Shown one piece after another: positions 52,299-64,000 of a DNA stretch of 64,000 nucleotides. Made by a program: the position numbers and the translations under genes. Numbering within the stretch: the stretch's first letter is position 1; each line of letters opens with the position of its first letter. The stretch covers positions 62,001 through 126,000 of the forward strand of contig JAULBX010001115.1 in NCBI GenBank assembly GCA_032358255.1, written 5' to 3'. The stretch is from Heterotrichella gracilis (taxonomy: Eukaryota > Sar > Xanthophyceae > Tribonematales > Xanthonemataceae). The notes below the pieces were generated by a model, which made no database searches, was not told the origin of the DNA, and worked only from the letters and a program-made list of their open reading frames with translations.

Positions 52299-55200
52299 TC
52301 AGCCGCTGGGCTTTGCAGGCGCCTTCCTGGCGGGAGGGGGTGGGCGCCTGCTGGTGGGGGGGCGGTGCTTTGTGGGCGGGGGCGGGCGTTTCTTGGCCGG
52401 GGGTGGGTGCTTCTTGGTCGGGGGCGGGGGCTTGGCTTTGGGGGTGCTTTTCCGTATGGGTGGGTGGTGGATGGCCATGGGGCTGGAGGTGGTGGATCTT
52501 GGGCTAGTGGGGGGTGGGGGGGGATGCCGCGCGCCTGCTGGGGGGCGGGTGGACTTGACATCCAAGGAGGGAGGGTGGGGGGGGCGCATCCGGGGCGGAG
52601 AGGGAGGCGGCGGTTGGGATGGTGCCGATTCTGACGAAGCAAGCAGGTTGAATAGGTAGCTGTGCATCCGGTCCATGTACAGGCGCATTGGTGGCTGTGG
52701 CCATGGTAGGGGCGGTGGCGGTGCCAGGGGCGGGTACGGTGATGGCGGTGGCGGTAGTGGGGGTGTTGGCGGCTGGGGCGGCGGGCTGTGGCCTGCAGGG
52801 AAGCCCGTGGCCGGTGAGTCATCTGTTGCTGCGGGGGCCAAGGGGGCATGCATCAGCGAGGGAAACGGGGAAGAGGAAACAGGCACTACCAGCTGCCATG
52901 CCCTAGGGATCTGTACCCAACCCATTCCAGTCTCACCACCATGCATATTGTAACACTAGTTGACATTCTGAAAGTACACAGACATGGCATGTAATTATGG
53001 CCATGAATGCCTAAAAGATTAAGAAATATATACTTTATAAATGTATTTTGATGTATTGAATAAATGGAAAACATTATCTTTTTTTGACTATATATTCCAA
53101 TTAGTTCCCCCTGGCCCCCCACCTTTGACCTCGCCATCGTCCGCACAGCCTGGGTCATCCCCATCCACCAGCCCGTCGCAGTCGTTGTCCAGCCCATCGC
53201 TGCACAGGGCGCCGACCTCGGAGGCTGCGCTGCGGCGGCAGATGGTCACCACGGCGGCGCTGGCGTTGGCCGACACCTGGCGCACAACGATGCCGGACAC
53301 GGGCTGGGCAACGGAGAGCAGCGGGTCAGGGAGGGTGTCATCAGGTGAGAGGTTGGTACTAGAATGGGGGGGTTACACGGAAATGATAGGGTTGGCAGGC
53401 GGGGTGCCTTGCATGAGGCCAAGGTCAGGACCAGCGCACAGCCCTGAGTGGCCCTGCAAGGCAGCCCTGAATTGTGTGCAGCATTTAATTGTGTGAGCGC
53501 ACAACTCAAGGACCTGTCTTACCATAACGCAGAAATGCCGGCTTAAAAATACAATTGTGGTGCTTTATTGACAGAAATGCTACTGTTAAATGGCCAGTTG
53601 GATGACCATTAACCTCAAATTGCGACGAATGGCATAGCCTAGAATCAGGCTGGTATGAATACCATGTACGCACCGACACCAGGCATGCATGTATGATCAG
53701 CCAGAGTCTTAAATCGAAAAAAACAGCTGTGCTGCACCAGCTCCCCCCTACCTGCTTGTACGCCGTCATTGCGTTGAATGTGCCCTGAAACACCGGCCGC
53801 ATGTAGTCCGTCCAGCTGCTGCCCCCCCACTCGTACACCAGCGCAGCGCCCAGGTACCAAGGCTGGAGGTAGGAGTCAGCGGGGCCGGAGGGGGAGCGGA
53901 AGCCGATGATCACCTGAGGGGGGGGAAGGAGTGGTTGCGGTGGTGGTGGTGGTGGGTGTCATCATCAGGCAGAACAGAGGTGGCGACAGGCAAGCAAGCG
54001 AGTCTGGCGCTGGCAGGATGAGCGATGCATGTGGACGTCTCAGGAAACTGTGTGGTTCAAGAGCGAATGATTGCAGTGGTTTCAGAGCACACAACTGCAT
54101 GCTGTGGTTTCAGAGCACGCAGTTGCCACCGCTGGAGGGAGTGGTTCATGCGGTCAGGCGCCACCCTACCTGTGGAGGGCTCGGCGTGAGCGGGACCCAG
54201 TCGGGTGTGACCGCCACCCCGTGGCTGCGGCTGGCGGTGAGCGGGGTGATGGTCACGGTGCGCGTCTGGCCCCGCGCAAGGTTGGAAGAGTTGAGTCGCA
54301 GGGGCGTGACCCACCCCAGCTGCACCGCCTGTGGTGTGTTGTAGCACACGGGGGCGGAGGCGTTGCCCATGGGACTGCTGCCGTCACCATACTCGTAGGT
54401 GGCTGCGGGGTGGGGGGTGGGGGGTGGTATGAGGGCGGGGGGCGGCGTTGTTGCCCACTGCAGGCGGGTGCAGGTGGAAGTGGGATTGCTGGGGTTGTGC
54501 GTGGTCAAGGCTTGATGGCATACCGGTGGAATACATTTGCGGCACCAGGTATCGGCAAATGGCTTTTGGCAGTGTATGTGGTAGTGGTGGTGGTGGTGAT
54601 GGTGCAGTGTGTAAGGGGTGGGGTTACGTACGTCCGGACGCGTGCGGCACGTTTATGTTGTGCCCCAGCTCGTGCACCAGTGTGTTGACTGTGAACACGG
54701 GATTGCGCCCAGAGGCGCGCACCAGCGCAAAGCAGCCAGGGTCGCCCACGCAGTTTATGCGGCCCAGGCCACCCCAGTCGCACTTGTTGAATGGCAGGAA
54801 GTAGACGATTGTGTCGTAGTTGGACACGTTGACGGGGCTGCCGGGCGCGGTGAGGTTGGCGTAGGCTGGCGCAAGCAGCGGGTCCTGGCGCGCGTCCAGG
54901 GTGTAAAAGGGGCAGGAGTCGGTGATGGAGCTGCAAAGGGGGAGTAGGGAATTGGCGAGGGGAGGTTGGGCACAGCCGTTGATGCAGTGTGGGAGGACGC
55001 ATTCTATATAGACGTGCGTTGGTGATCTGCTTGTGTGCATACAGGTAGTGTGAGGTGTACCCAAACACATATGCTGATGGCATGACAGGTTCCCTCTGCC
55101 AATTAATGCCCATGCCCCTGCCCCTGCCCCTGCCCCTGCCCCTGCCCCTGCCCCTGCCCCTGCCCCTGCCCCTGCCCCGCCCCCCGCCCGGCCCACCTGT

Positions 55201-56220
55201 CGCACGCCACCTCTATGGGCCCCACCGCCCTGCTGTCCGGGTGCAGCACCAGGCTGCCCTGGCTGCAGGCCTGCAGGTTGGTGGCCACAGAGGGGGGTGC
55301 TGCGCCCGTCAGCATGGTCTGCACGTCGCCTGTCGAGAAGGATCCCACGCCGCAGTTTGTGGTCACCACAGCCAGCACGCGCAGGGAGGCGGGGGGTGCG
55401 GTGGGGTACTTGATGGACTGGGTGGCGCGCGGGGACACGACCTGGGTAGAATGGGGGGCGGGGTGGATGTGCAGGTGTGCAGAGGGAAGGGGTGCAGCGC
55501 AGGGTGGTTGTCTGCCAAGGAAAGCCTTGGTGCTGCACTGCCACTCTACACAGGTGGCCCAAGACTGGCTGGTACTCCTTTTATTTGGGTGTGTCAGGTG
55601 GTTTTGTGGTTGCCATAGCTGGCTGGTGGCTGGTGGCTGGTGGTGATGCTTGGTGGTGGTGCAGTGATGGTGCAGTGGTCTAGCCCAGTATGTTTGCGTG
55701 CTCACCTTGACATCATCCACGGCCAGCACCTTGCCCCGCAGTGTTCCTGTGACCCTGGCCCACGTGACGCTGGGCACGCAGGCGAAGGGCAGGGAGGTCA
55801 GGGGGTGGCCAAAGTCAAGCGAGTACACCGCAGGCATGCCACTGCCATCGACCGACTCGAGCGACACCAGGTAGCGGCCACCGGCACCGTCTGCCTGCAG
55901 GAATCCAACCAATACGCGGCCGACATACTCCTGGGCGGTGGGGGTTGCGGCCAGGCCTGCACGCACCAGGGGGCGGGATGGGTCAGACATGCGTATAGGT
56001 GGTATTTGGGACAGGCACTTGTGGCTGGGTCCTGCGAACAGTTGACACGTAGAGTGCTTATGACAGGAGATGCGCCCGCAGAACGGTGCTGGGGCTTCGC
56101 AGTATTCTGTGTGAGGTGGCACACCCTGGTGGGGTGGCGTTGCTCACCTGGGTGTAGGCGGGTTGCCACCAAGGTCAGGAGGCCAACATAAAATACAGGC
56201 AGGGCATTGGCGCCATGCAT
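52299..56220 (-). CDS. Secreted gametolysin-type metalloprotease (peptidase M11)
   Basis: Eight exons (56220-56148, 55956-55706, 55441-55197, 54930-54632, 54402-54170, 53913-53752, 53303-53123, 52822-52299), in phase, 655 aa. The first exon is a signal peptide (NALPVFYVGLLTLVATRL). The M11 catalytic motif is HELGHNINVPH (H276, E277, H280, H286), preceded by NYDTIVYFLPFNKCDW and VFTNTLV-type sequence; the Met-turn is YGDGSSPMG. Unlike the Q-E-x-x-H motif of C. reinhardtii gametolysin, it has the standard HExxH. After the protease domain comes CSDGLDNDCDGLVDGDDPGC, which fits the MopE-type metal-binding motif. The last exon encodes about 175 residues rich in Pro, Ser and Lys (PPPTKKHPPPAKKRPPP), as in wall glycoproteins. 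Expected to be extracellular and to act on wall or matrix proteins. Confidence 0.95.
55113..55180. repeat. (CCCCTG)n hexanucleotide repeat
   Basis: About eleven near-perfect copies of a 6-bp unit, lying in the third intron of the M11 protease gene. Confidence 0.9.
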
Positions 56221-57337
56221 GGCAGCAGGCCGCGCCGTAGCCACTGCGGGGTGCGGCCACCCTCGCAGCTGTTCTGACCCAGCCTTGTCACGAGCTGGTG
56301 GCCCGACGCACTCGTTGCGGGTCCATGCACGATAGGGTACCCACAATAGGGTACCCAACTCGAAATGAAGCTTCCAACCCTTTGGGAGGGGCGGTGTAGG
56401 GCAATCAAAAGCTCAGTACCGCATCCCAGAGGCACTCCGACTTTCGCTGTGGGGTTGAGAACGCAGGGAAGCCCCTCTGCTGTAGGTGGTGGTGCACGCT
56501 TAGCCCCAGCGTGAGCCTCACGCTATGCCCATGAGGACGCATGGCTGCCCACTTGTGTTGGCCTCAGACTTTGTCAATGAGGCGAAAGCTGTTCCCGAAA
56601 CCTTCCTAAAGTTGGCAAGCTGACTCTAGAAGAACAAAATGGTGCGGAGAAGGGGCTTGGTCAACTTTATCAGCGAGCACAAGGCCCGTGCTTGTCTGCC
56701 AAGGCTGGTGTGGACTTGGCGAGTTTGGGGTGACGTACAGGTGGCTTGTACCGCAGAGGCCTACGTCTGACAAGACGTTGTCAGGTACAGGGCGGTTTCG
56801 TCTGCGCGAGCCACGAGGGCAATCCCTCCAGGGATGAGCTACCCGAGTGTTAAGACGGGGACATTGGCAGGCACTGTGGAAGAGCTGCATATTCTGCAGG
56901 TGCGCGCTGTGGCAACCGCACTTTCGGCGATAAGAAGTGGTTACCGCATAGGCTCTATCACCCTGCTGTTTGGACACCCAATCCACCTGCAAGCTTGCGT
57001 AGTATTCACGCGGTATTGCCCGACAAGGTTTTACCATAAATAGAACCAGCCCAACCTGCAGCCCAACTCGGCTGAGGCAAGGTGCTTGGTCAGCAGTGCA
57101 GCGTGTGCTCCACAAACACCCTTGGCTGCGCAGGCGCCACCACGCACCCCTCGACCACTCCCGACTGACATATATCCCTACCACCCATACTATCGTATCA
57201 GCCTCCAGCCAGACCCTGTCAGCGCTGCTGGCGGTGGCAACTCGACACGTCGGCGGCCAGTCACACAAGTAGTAGGTTGGAGCTCGCATGGCCTAGCAAC
57301 ACGTGCTGCCTCCAGCTGACCAAGCACTCCGGCACGC
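56221..57337. other. Divergent promoter region, M11 protease and transporter
   Basis: A 227-codon minus-strand frame (56606-57289) is present. It has no recognisable domain and no exon-like composition. The direct repeat TAGGGTACCCA occurs at about 56333 and 56348. Confidence 0.55.
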
Positions 57338-60300
57338 ATGGCTTCTTCGCCGAGCGCCCGCCTGTCTGTGCTGGGACTCATCGTGTTTGGAACCACCACC
57401 GCTTTCTTCGCCAAGCTAGGTGAGTGGACAGACGAGCAGCTGGGGGCTCGCATGCGTGCATGCACTCTGTCCTAGAGGGCGATGCACTGGGCAATGCGAA
57501 GTCTACTACGCAATCGCTGGAAGGACTGCAGTGTATCAGCCTCTTGAGCGGGTCATTGGAGGTCAATAAATGCGCCCACATAGCTGTTTTTGCTTCTCCG
57601 GCACTTATACCTCAAAGTCAAACTGATACCATGGCCGGTCATATGATGCAACCAACAGTGTATGCAGTGCATTGCATAGTGGCTGGGCCTGAACAGGTCC
57701 AATACAGACACGTTTGTCGTCACCGGTACGAGTCACCAATGTGGTACCTACAGCTCCACTCTCAGTGCACTCTCAGGAGGTACCTACCATGGTTTCCTGT
57801 ACCAGTAAGCTGTTAACATATATATGAGCACAGCTGATCAGACAGGAACAGTGAAGCCCCAAGTTCAGCAGGTATGAATGAGTATGTGGGTTGCATGGCG
57901 CAGTTTGGAAACAAAACCTTTTTTTTGCAAAACGCTTCAGCTTTAATGCTGCAAACCGGTCAGTGCGCCACTGCGCCTGCTGCCCTCGGGGCCCCTCCCA
58001 CGGGGGTATGCCATGCGCCATCCCTACCCAGCCCCTTGCAAGGTCGACCACCTCCAACCTGCCGCACCCCTCCGCAGTGTACGAGCTGCCGGCTCCTGGC
58101 CTGGATGGCGAGCTCACCCTCTTCCTCAAGCCCTGGTTCATGGCCACTGTCATGTTTGCCGGCATGAGCCTGTGCCTGCCAATCGCGCTGTGGCAGCAGA
58201 AGCAGGAGCAGCAGCAGGGGAGCACAGCAGTTGGGGCGGGGGGAAAGGTGTGTGTGCGACACGTTCACCATAGCAGCCATCTAGTTACATTGGCAAGGCT
58301 GACTTACAAGAACCAATGCTGTTCTTTTCGTGTCTCTTTTCCTTTTAACGAAGCGTCGTCTTGTTTTCAAGGTGCATGTCTCATGCGCAACGGGCATGCA
58401 GGTTGAGTGCATGCACACAATTTCTGGCAGCGTTTGACTGGTAGCTGCCAGTTTGTACGCCCTCACCCGCGTGCTTTCCTTCCCCTCCAACCCTTACCCT
58501 TTTGCCCTCCCCAGCAGGCCCCCCAATCGCTGAGCGAGGCCCGCCAAGCCCTGCTGCTGTCAGTGCCCACCGTATTTGACCTGGCGGCCACGGGTCTCAT
58601 GAACACCGGCCTGCTGACCATCACCGCCAGCGTGTACCAGATGATGCGCGGGGCGGGCATGCTGTTCACTGCGCTGCTGTCGGTGCTGTTCCTGGGCAGG
58701 AAGCTCAACAGGATGCACGGGGCGGGGCTGCTGCTGTGCACGGTGAGTGAGACGGAGGGTGGGGGAGGAGGCGGGGCGGTGTACAGGGACTGCCGCATGT
58801 TGCCCTTATGTACTGAAAAGCCTGAATGCAATGATGCATTGTGAGTAAAGTGCAACTATGGCAGTTGCTGCTGCTCAGACGGCCTGCATTGTCAGTAATA
58901 CTAGTTGTGGGTTTCGCGTGCCCAGTAACAAATGGTCCCACTTTTGCGTGTGTGGCAGTACATGGTATTTGGTATTCCATTGCGCCGCCCTGCCGTGTGT
59001 TGACCCTCTCCCCCCTTGCTTCAGATTGGCATCTGCCTGGTGGGCACGTCGGGTGTGCTGTCCGGGGATGGGGGGGCGGCGCAGGTAGACCTACCCCAGT
59101 GGAGGGTGCTGCTGGGGGTCATGCTGGTGGTGGCCAGTCAGGTAAGGGAGGCGGATGGTGGGCACGCGTGCCTTGCTTTCCTCGACAGCATGTTGACATC
59201 CTGCCGGTGAATTGTGATGGGGCACGCTGCACCTGGGAACACAGGGTCCTGTGCCGGGCAAGCCTCTCCCCCCTTTCGCCCTCATCCCTGTACTCACCCC
59301 ACCTTGCCCCCTCCCCGCCGCGCAGTGCGTGCAGGCCGCCCAGGTGACTGTCGAGGACTACACGCTGAGCGAGGTGCGCATCCCGCCCCTCAAGGTGGTT
59401 GGCTACGAGGGGGTGATTGGCCTGGCGCTCATGGTCACCCTGGTGCTGCCGGCGCTGCAGGCCTCGCCCCTGCAGGGTGGGGGGCTGGCGGAGGACACCT
59501 GGGAGTCGCTACATGTGAGTGGTGGCTGCAGGGTGGTGGGGACGTAGCGCAATCGTGGGGTGGTGGCATGGCCATAGGGACTAGCGGGTATATGGTAGCG
59601 AATGGCACAGGATAAAGAATGTGGCATGATGCCGCGTCATCGATATGATTTGCTTTCGCTGACTGTGGTATGGGTGGGGTGACGGGCACCGCTGCTGATG
59701 GGGCGGCAGAAGACGCTTATATGGAGCAGCAGTGGTTAAACTGTGACCACTCGAAAGTTTACTTAACAGAAGGTTTCTTTGCAAGCATGTGGGTGGGCTT
59801 ACGGAACCCGCGCACTGCATTGCGCTAAATATGAGTGCATGGGGTACTCTTCCATGCAGGGCCAATGATCAGAATTCATACCAATGTCCTACTGTCCACC
59901 TGTGGTTTTTGTCCAGCTGATGCACTTGTACCTCATATGCACATGGACGTATCAGCACATACCCCGCCACTAACGCGTGCCCCTCCCATCCCCACTGCTC
60001 AGATGCTATCACACTCCCCTGAGCTCCTGGCGGTGGTGGTGGTGGACATGCTTGCGCTGGGGGCCTTCAACATTGCGGGAATGAACGTGACAGGTAAGGG
60101 ACTTGCACATTCATGCTGCTGGAATTGGCTGTTTATGTAGGAGCTTACTGTAGCATTGGTGTACCATGGTTTGACATTCTCATAAATGCATTGAGTATGC
60201 TGGCAAGTCCAAACATTATGTACCATTCTGCAAACACGTCTGCCATTGGGAAGTACATATCGCATTGCCAGCAGCTGCGTTGACCATTGCACTACCTTTT

Positions 60301-61146
60301 CCCTCGTGGCTCTCAAGAAGTGACCCCTCACTCACCTCGCCCTTCCCCTTTTATGAGCAGAGCAGCTGGGGGGCACCTACCGCACTGTGCTCGACACCAT
60401 GCGCACCATGTTTGTGTGGCTGGTGGGCCTGGGCGTGTTCTACGCCTCGGGCGGGGGGTTGGGGGAGTCGTGGAACGAGTGGTCATACCTGCAGCTCGTT
60501 GGGTAAGCATCATCAGAACCCTAGGCTAGGGTATTGGTGTGCCACGCAGCCTGCCTGTGTGCAATTGCATGCCAGTGTAATCGCAGCTATTGCCGTGGTG
60601 GTGCATGGTATGTGCATGCTGGCTGGAAACCATACCCTTCAACGGGCATTCTTCTTCCCAACGCATCCATCATGTTCTTTCATCACCACATCAACTTCAC
60701 CGCCGGTGCCTCTTTGTTCCAGGTTCTGTGTCATTGTTAGCGGCACTTTCACATATGGCAAGGGGGATGAGCAGGCCAAGGAGGAGAAGCGCCTCATTGC
60801 TCAGCAGGCGGTGGTGGAGGAGCAGCTGGCGGAAATCGCACAGGCGGCACTGGAGGAGCGTGCTGCTGCAGAGGTCAAGGGCAAGGAACTGGTGGCGCTC
60901 AACGCGCTGCCTGGGGAGGTGCCTGGGCGGCAGCGGGGGCTGGCTGACGCGCGGCGGCGGTTGGTGGCGCAGCCAGAGCGGGTGGTGTCGCGTGCGGGGC
61001 GGGTGCAGCGGCGCAACACCTTCATGCTGGCGGCAAGGCCTTGCGGTGGGGTGGTGCGGCGGGTGCCAGGGGTAGCGATGCGTGCTGCTGCGGTGGGGGT
61101 GGGTGCGGCGCCTATGGGGGCCATGCCCATGCGGGTGCTGCTGTGA
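57338..61146 (+). CDS. SLC35F6: SLC35F6-like membrane transporter
   Basis: Eight exons (57338-57419, 58078-58247, 58515-58742, 59025-59141, 59326-59514, 60003-60093, 60361-60502, 60723-61146), in phase, 480 aa. It belongs to the drug/metabolite transporter superfamily, with about ten helices. Family blocks: LSVLGLIVFGTTTAFFAKL (helix 1), FLKPWFMATVMFAGMSLCLP, PTVFDLAATGLMNTGLLTIT with ASVYQMMRGAGMLFTALLSV, GICLVGTSGVLSG, VVASQCVQAAQVTVEDY, GYEGVIGLALMVTLVLPAL, LGAFNIAGMNVT and RTVLDTMRTMFVWLVGLGVF. ASVYQMMRGA and RT..D..RT..VW are characteristic of SLC35F6, which is lysosomal or mitochondrial in animals; the substrate is uncertain. The C-terminal about 130 residues are a basic Ala/Arg-rich cytosolic tail with a coiled coil (EEKRLIAQQAVVEEQLAEIA), longer than in animals. 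Confidence 0.93.
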
Positions 61147-62678
61147 GGCGAGGAGTACTTGGTACTGCACCCATGGGCATGACGCCACGTGGCACCACAG
61201 TGTTCACTGGCATAGGAGAAAAGTAGACAGGCAGGAACATGCCTCCCTGTAGAGGAACAGTTCCTGTAGTTGGGGTCTGCCAGGGTAGAAGGGATTTTCA
61301 GATTACAGTTTTCGTTAAGGGACACAGCACGCCACGGCGCAACTGTCTATTTTTTTTAAAGACAGGTCATTTTGTCACCTTCACGGCAATGCTGTTCATA
61401 AGCAGCAGTAGGCCAGCCCATTTTTGCCCAGTCCGACAGCTGAAGAGCCTGGCTGGGGCTTAACGTAAAGTTTTGTCACCGATGGCCATGCACAGGTTGA
61501 GTCCTTCAGTCCCTAGGAGGATTCCTATAATATACTATAACAACGGCATTTTGTTTTTATTTGTGCTATGAGGTATTATAGTGTAGTATAATTCAAATTA
61601 GTATCAGCTGAGTCTGATTTTTTTACGCCCACAAAATCACTAACTTGAATTTAGTAGTTTTGTAGGCCTACCGGTACAATGCCATTGTACCTCAGATGTA
61701 GTACATGCAGTACACGTTGCAATATATATGAGTATCATAGTATGCAACGTTACCAGTGCCGTGTAGTATGGGCCCTCAACTTGGGCATGCCAATATTTGG
61801 ACTTTCTTGAAGTCCAAAGATCTTTGAACATTGCTGGTCGATCATGATCATGATTTTGCAATAACATACGAGATGCATACATCATGTGATTGTATGGACG
61901 CCCTAAAGGATCTTCAAGCCGGCAATGATTGCAATTATAGGCCTATAGGCAGGCCTGCACTGAGTGCCCAGTGGCACGAGCGCAGCTGCAAGTATATATA
62001 CATGCGTATACGATGTCTGTAGTGCAGATGTTTCCACGTGCACTACTGCTGATTGCCAATGGGGGCCACGGGGAATGACTGTACAGCTGATTAACACAAT
62101 TGAAATTGAAGAAAATAAAAGAAATACTACTGCCAACATTTCACTCACTTCGAATGAGACTAAGCTTCGCACGCATACATGTCACGGTGTCATTCACCTT
62201 ACTATGCACGTGGGGGTGCCAAGTTGGATCATTTCCATGCTACCCATAGGTAGGAAATGCCATGTGCACGAAGCTTGGACTTGATATGCAATGCATAGAC
62301 GCCATAGCATGCCATGGGCTGGGCCATGGCAGGACGTGCTGTACTACAGGCTGTGGAGGAGCGTGCTAGGAACCGGGTGGGAGACACAGGGGAAATTCCT
62401 TCGAAGAAGTGGTGCTGCTGAAAGCCTAGCAGGCAGTGCAGTACGCCGGGCGCACGCCGCAATGGCAGGCCAGACCGCGGGTTGAAGCACGGTGCACCTA
62501 TCCTGCCAAACCTTGGTCAGTGACACCAAGAGTTGTGCAAGTGGAATGCCAATAGCAGCTTGTGCGCCATGCCTGCTGTTGCCCCCCCCCTTAGCGTGCA
62601 TCCCGCTTGCGCATGGCACGTCACAGTGCCCCCCACATTCCATCCTCGCGCTTCTGCCCTCATCATCCCCTTCCACTC
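61147..62678. other. Convergent intergenic region, no gene seen
   Basis: AT-rich from about 61500 to 62150. Probably the 3' UTRs of the transporter and of the glycosyltransferase. No exon or structured repeat found. Confidence 0.6.
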
Positions 62679-63771
62679 CTACGGCTTCATCCCCTTCCAC
62701 TCCTCCATGAAGCAGTCATTGAACTGCACCCAGTCTGCATCCGGCGCCTTGTGGCAGCACAGCTGGCGGGGAGACATGGGGAAGGAGGGCCAGTCGATGG
62801 GGGAGGAGGACACGGCGGACCAGTCCTGAGGGGGGGGGTTGAAGGAGGGTGAGGCCAGGAGGGGGCACATGCAGGGTGGCACATGCATGCTGCAGGCAGC
62901 TCACACATGACTGTGCATCGCACAATCCACATGCAGATACCACTCCCACCCTCCCTCCTATCCAATACGGTATATGCATGGACCCCTTGCACATGTGTGG
63001 GGCCGACCAGCACATGCCTCGCCCCACCTTGCCTATGCACACAGGCCTCTCCCCCCTCCCCTTAGCACACCCACCTTGAACCCCTCCGGCTTTGCCCCCT
63101 CGTGCATTGCCCTCACCCCAACCTGCAGCGTATCAAACTCCTTTGCCTCGTACGCTGTGCGCACGCCGGGGTCCACCAGCATGCGCATGTGGCCCCGCAG
63201 CGCCAGGTCCTTGCAGTACAGGGAGCACTCGCTGGCGTCGCACTCCTGGCGCCCCTGGCGGGACCTGCAAGGGGGGATTGGAGGGAGGGGTGAGGGGGTG
63301 GGTGCGGCCGATGGAGGGGCTTTGGTGCAATGCCATGCACCACATGTGACATGTGCAAGGGGGTGCACGGAGATTGCGCATAGGGCTGTCAGCAAGGGAG
63401 GTACGGTAGCAGGGCGTGAGGCACAGCCACACAGGCGCTGCCTTGCGGCCCCACCCTTGCCAAAGCATCCGCATGCTTAACCCTCTGTCCCCCCACCTCC
63501 CCGCCCCCACCACCACCCACCTGAACCGCACCCCCTCCATGATTGGCCCGGCCTCCAGCACCACCATCCCGTTCCAGCAGCAGGACACGGGGAAGGGCAG
63601 GCCCTGGGCAGAGCGGTTGCGCGCCTCGGGGGGGTCGCGCGCATATGGGGGCCAGGGGTACAGCATGGCGCCGCTGCGGTCCCTGCCCACCCAGATGTCG
63701 CGGAATTTGAGGGGCACGTCGAATTGCGCCCCCTCGGGGAAGGGCTGCAGGTTCTTCACGGCGGGCTTGAA
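62679..63771 (-). CDS. CAP59/CMT1-type glycosyltransferase (GT69-like), 3' part
   Basis: Three terminal exons are visible (63771-63521, 63264-63075, 62825-62679), in phase; the 5' exons lie beyond the window. Key blocks: FDVPLKFRDIWVGRDRSGAM, LYPWPPYARD, PFPVSCCWNGMVVLEAGPI with GVRFR, then CDASECSLYCKDLALRGHMR and LVDPGVRTAYEAKEFD. The SCCWNG..VL.A.P and ASEC.L..KDL signatures are those of the cryptococcal mannosyltransferase CMT1/CAP59 family, type II Golgi enzymes that add mannose from GDP-mannose. The N-terminal membrane anchor and donor-binding residues are not in the window. The last exon (PSFPMSPRQLCCHKAPDADW) is less conserved, and the stop at 62679 could move if another intron exists. 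Confidence 0.85.
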
Positions 63772-64000
63772 CTGCAACCAGTGGACAGAGAGTGGGTGGA
63801 GCGTGCTGATTGCGAGGCATGGATGGTGTGCACATGTGTGTGGCAGGGGCTCACCAGCGTGCAGCACACAGGTAAGAAGGTGGCAGATTGTTACTTTTAT
63901 TGTTGATTTTGACGCTTTTTAAAATACATGGTATTTTCAAGTATGAAATTAGTATATTTTCACTGTTATATCAGGAGGACTTTAATATATCAACCCAAAC
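63772..64000. other. Probable intron of the glycosyltransferase gene
   Basis: Starts at a clean acceptor for the exon at 63771 and becomes AT-rich after 63890. No exon is visible before the window end. Confidence 0.5.

Noticed and set aside
56606-57289. 227-codon minus-strand frame between the M11 protease and the transporter
   Set aside because: No recognisable domain, no exon-like context, and it overlaps the expected divergent promoters.

Overview
This window is nuclear DNA from a green alga, most likely a chlorophyte of the Chlorophyceae (Chlamydomonas-like lineage). The evidence is: many short GC-rich exons joined by GT-AG introns, TGTAA-type poly(A) signals downstream of genes, a gametolysin-type (peptidase M11) metalloprotease, and a TFB5/REX1-B gene pair that matches the Chlamydomonas REX1 locus. 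Exon maps below were built by hand from splice signals. For each gene called at 0.9 or above, all exon phases add up to one open frame.

Left third (1-20 kb). A run of five minus-strand genes: an MT-A70 family protein with a degenerate catalytic motif (1.3-4.0 kb), a small LYR-motif mitochondrial protein (5.6-6.5 kb), an intron-containing histone H2B (7.9-8.5 kb), REX1-B (10.0-11.3 kb) and TFB5/REX1-S (11.6-12.1 kb). A plus-strand plastid-type membrane protein follows (13.0-15.4 kb), then the minus-strand 3-hydroxyacyl-CoA dehydratase (16.2-18.7 kb) and a weak proline-rich candidate (19.5-20.3 kb).

Middle (20-31 kb). ARL8 (22.1-23.4 kb) is the only recognised gene. From 24.2 to 27.8 kb there is a cluster of foldback DNA and an unrecognised multi-exon minus-strand gene. 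Its last exon has an inverted copy just downstream. A separate 204-bp near-complete hairpin lies at 24.7-24.9 kb. The stretch 28-31 kb has no gene I can support.

Right half (31-64 kb). PSMG4 (minus), RRP8 with a very long basic N-terminal extension (plus), a long acidic/RGG/RING protein (plus), NEDD8/RUB1 (plus), a PPM1G-like PP2C phosphatase (plus), a secreted M11 metalloprotease with a MopE-type metal motif and a proline-rich tail (minus), an SLC35F6-like transporter (plus), and the 3' part of a CAP59/CMT1-type glycosyltransferase (minus) that runs off the window.

Most genes are unrelated housekeeping functions (DNA repair/TFIIH, proteasome assembly, rRNA modification, neddylation, VLCFA synthesis, lysosome/vacuole traffic). 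The one functional pairing is TFB5 with REX1-B. No retroelement, CRISPR array, tRNA or rRNA could be supported.
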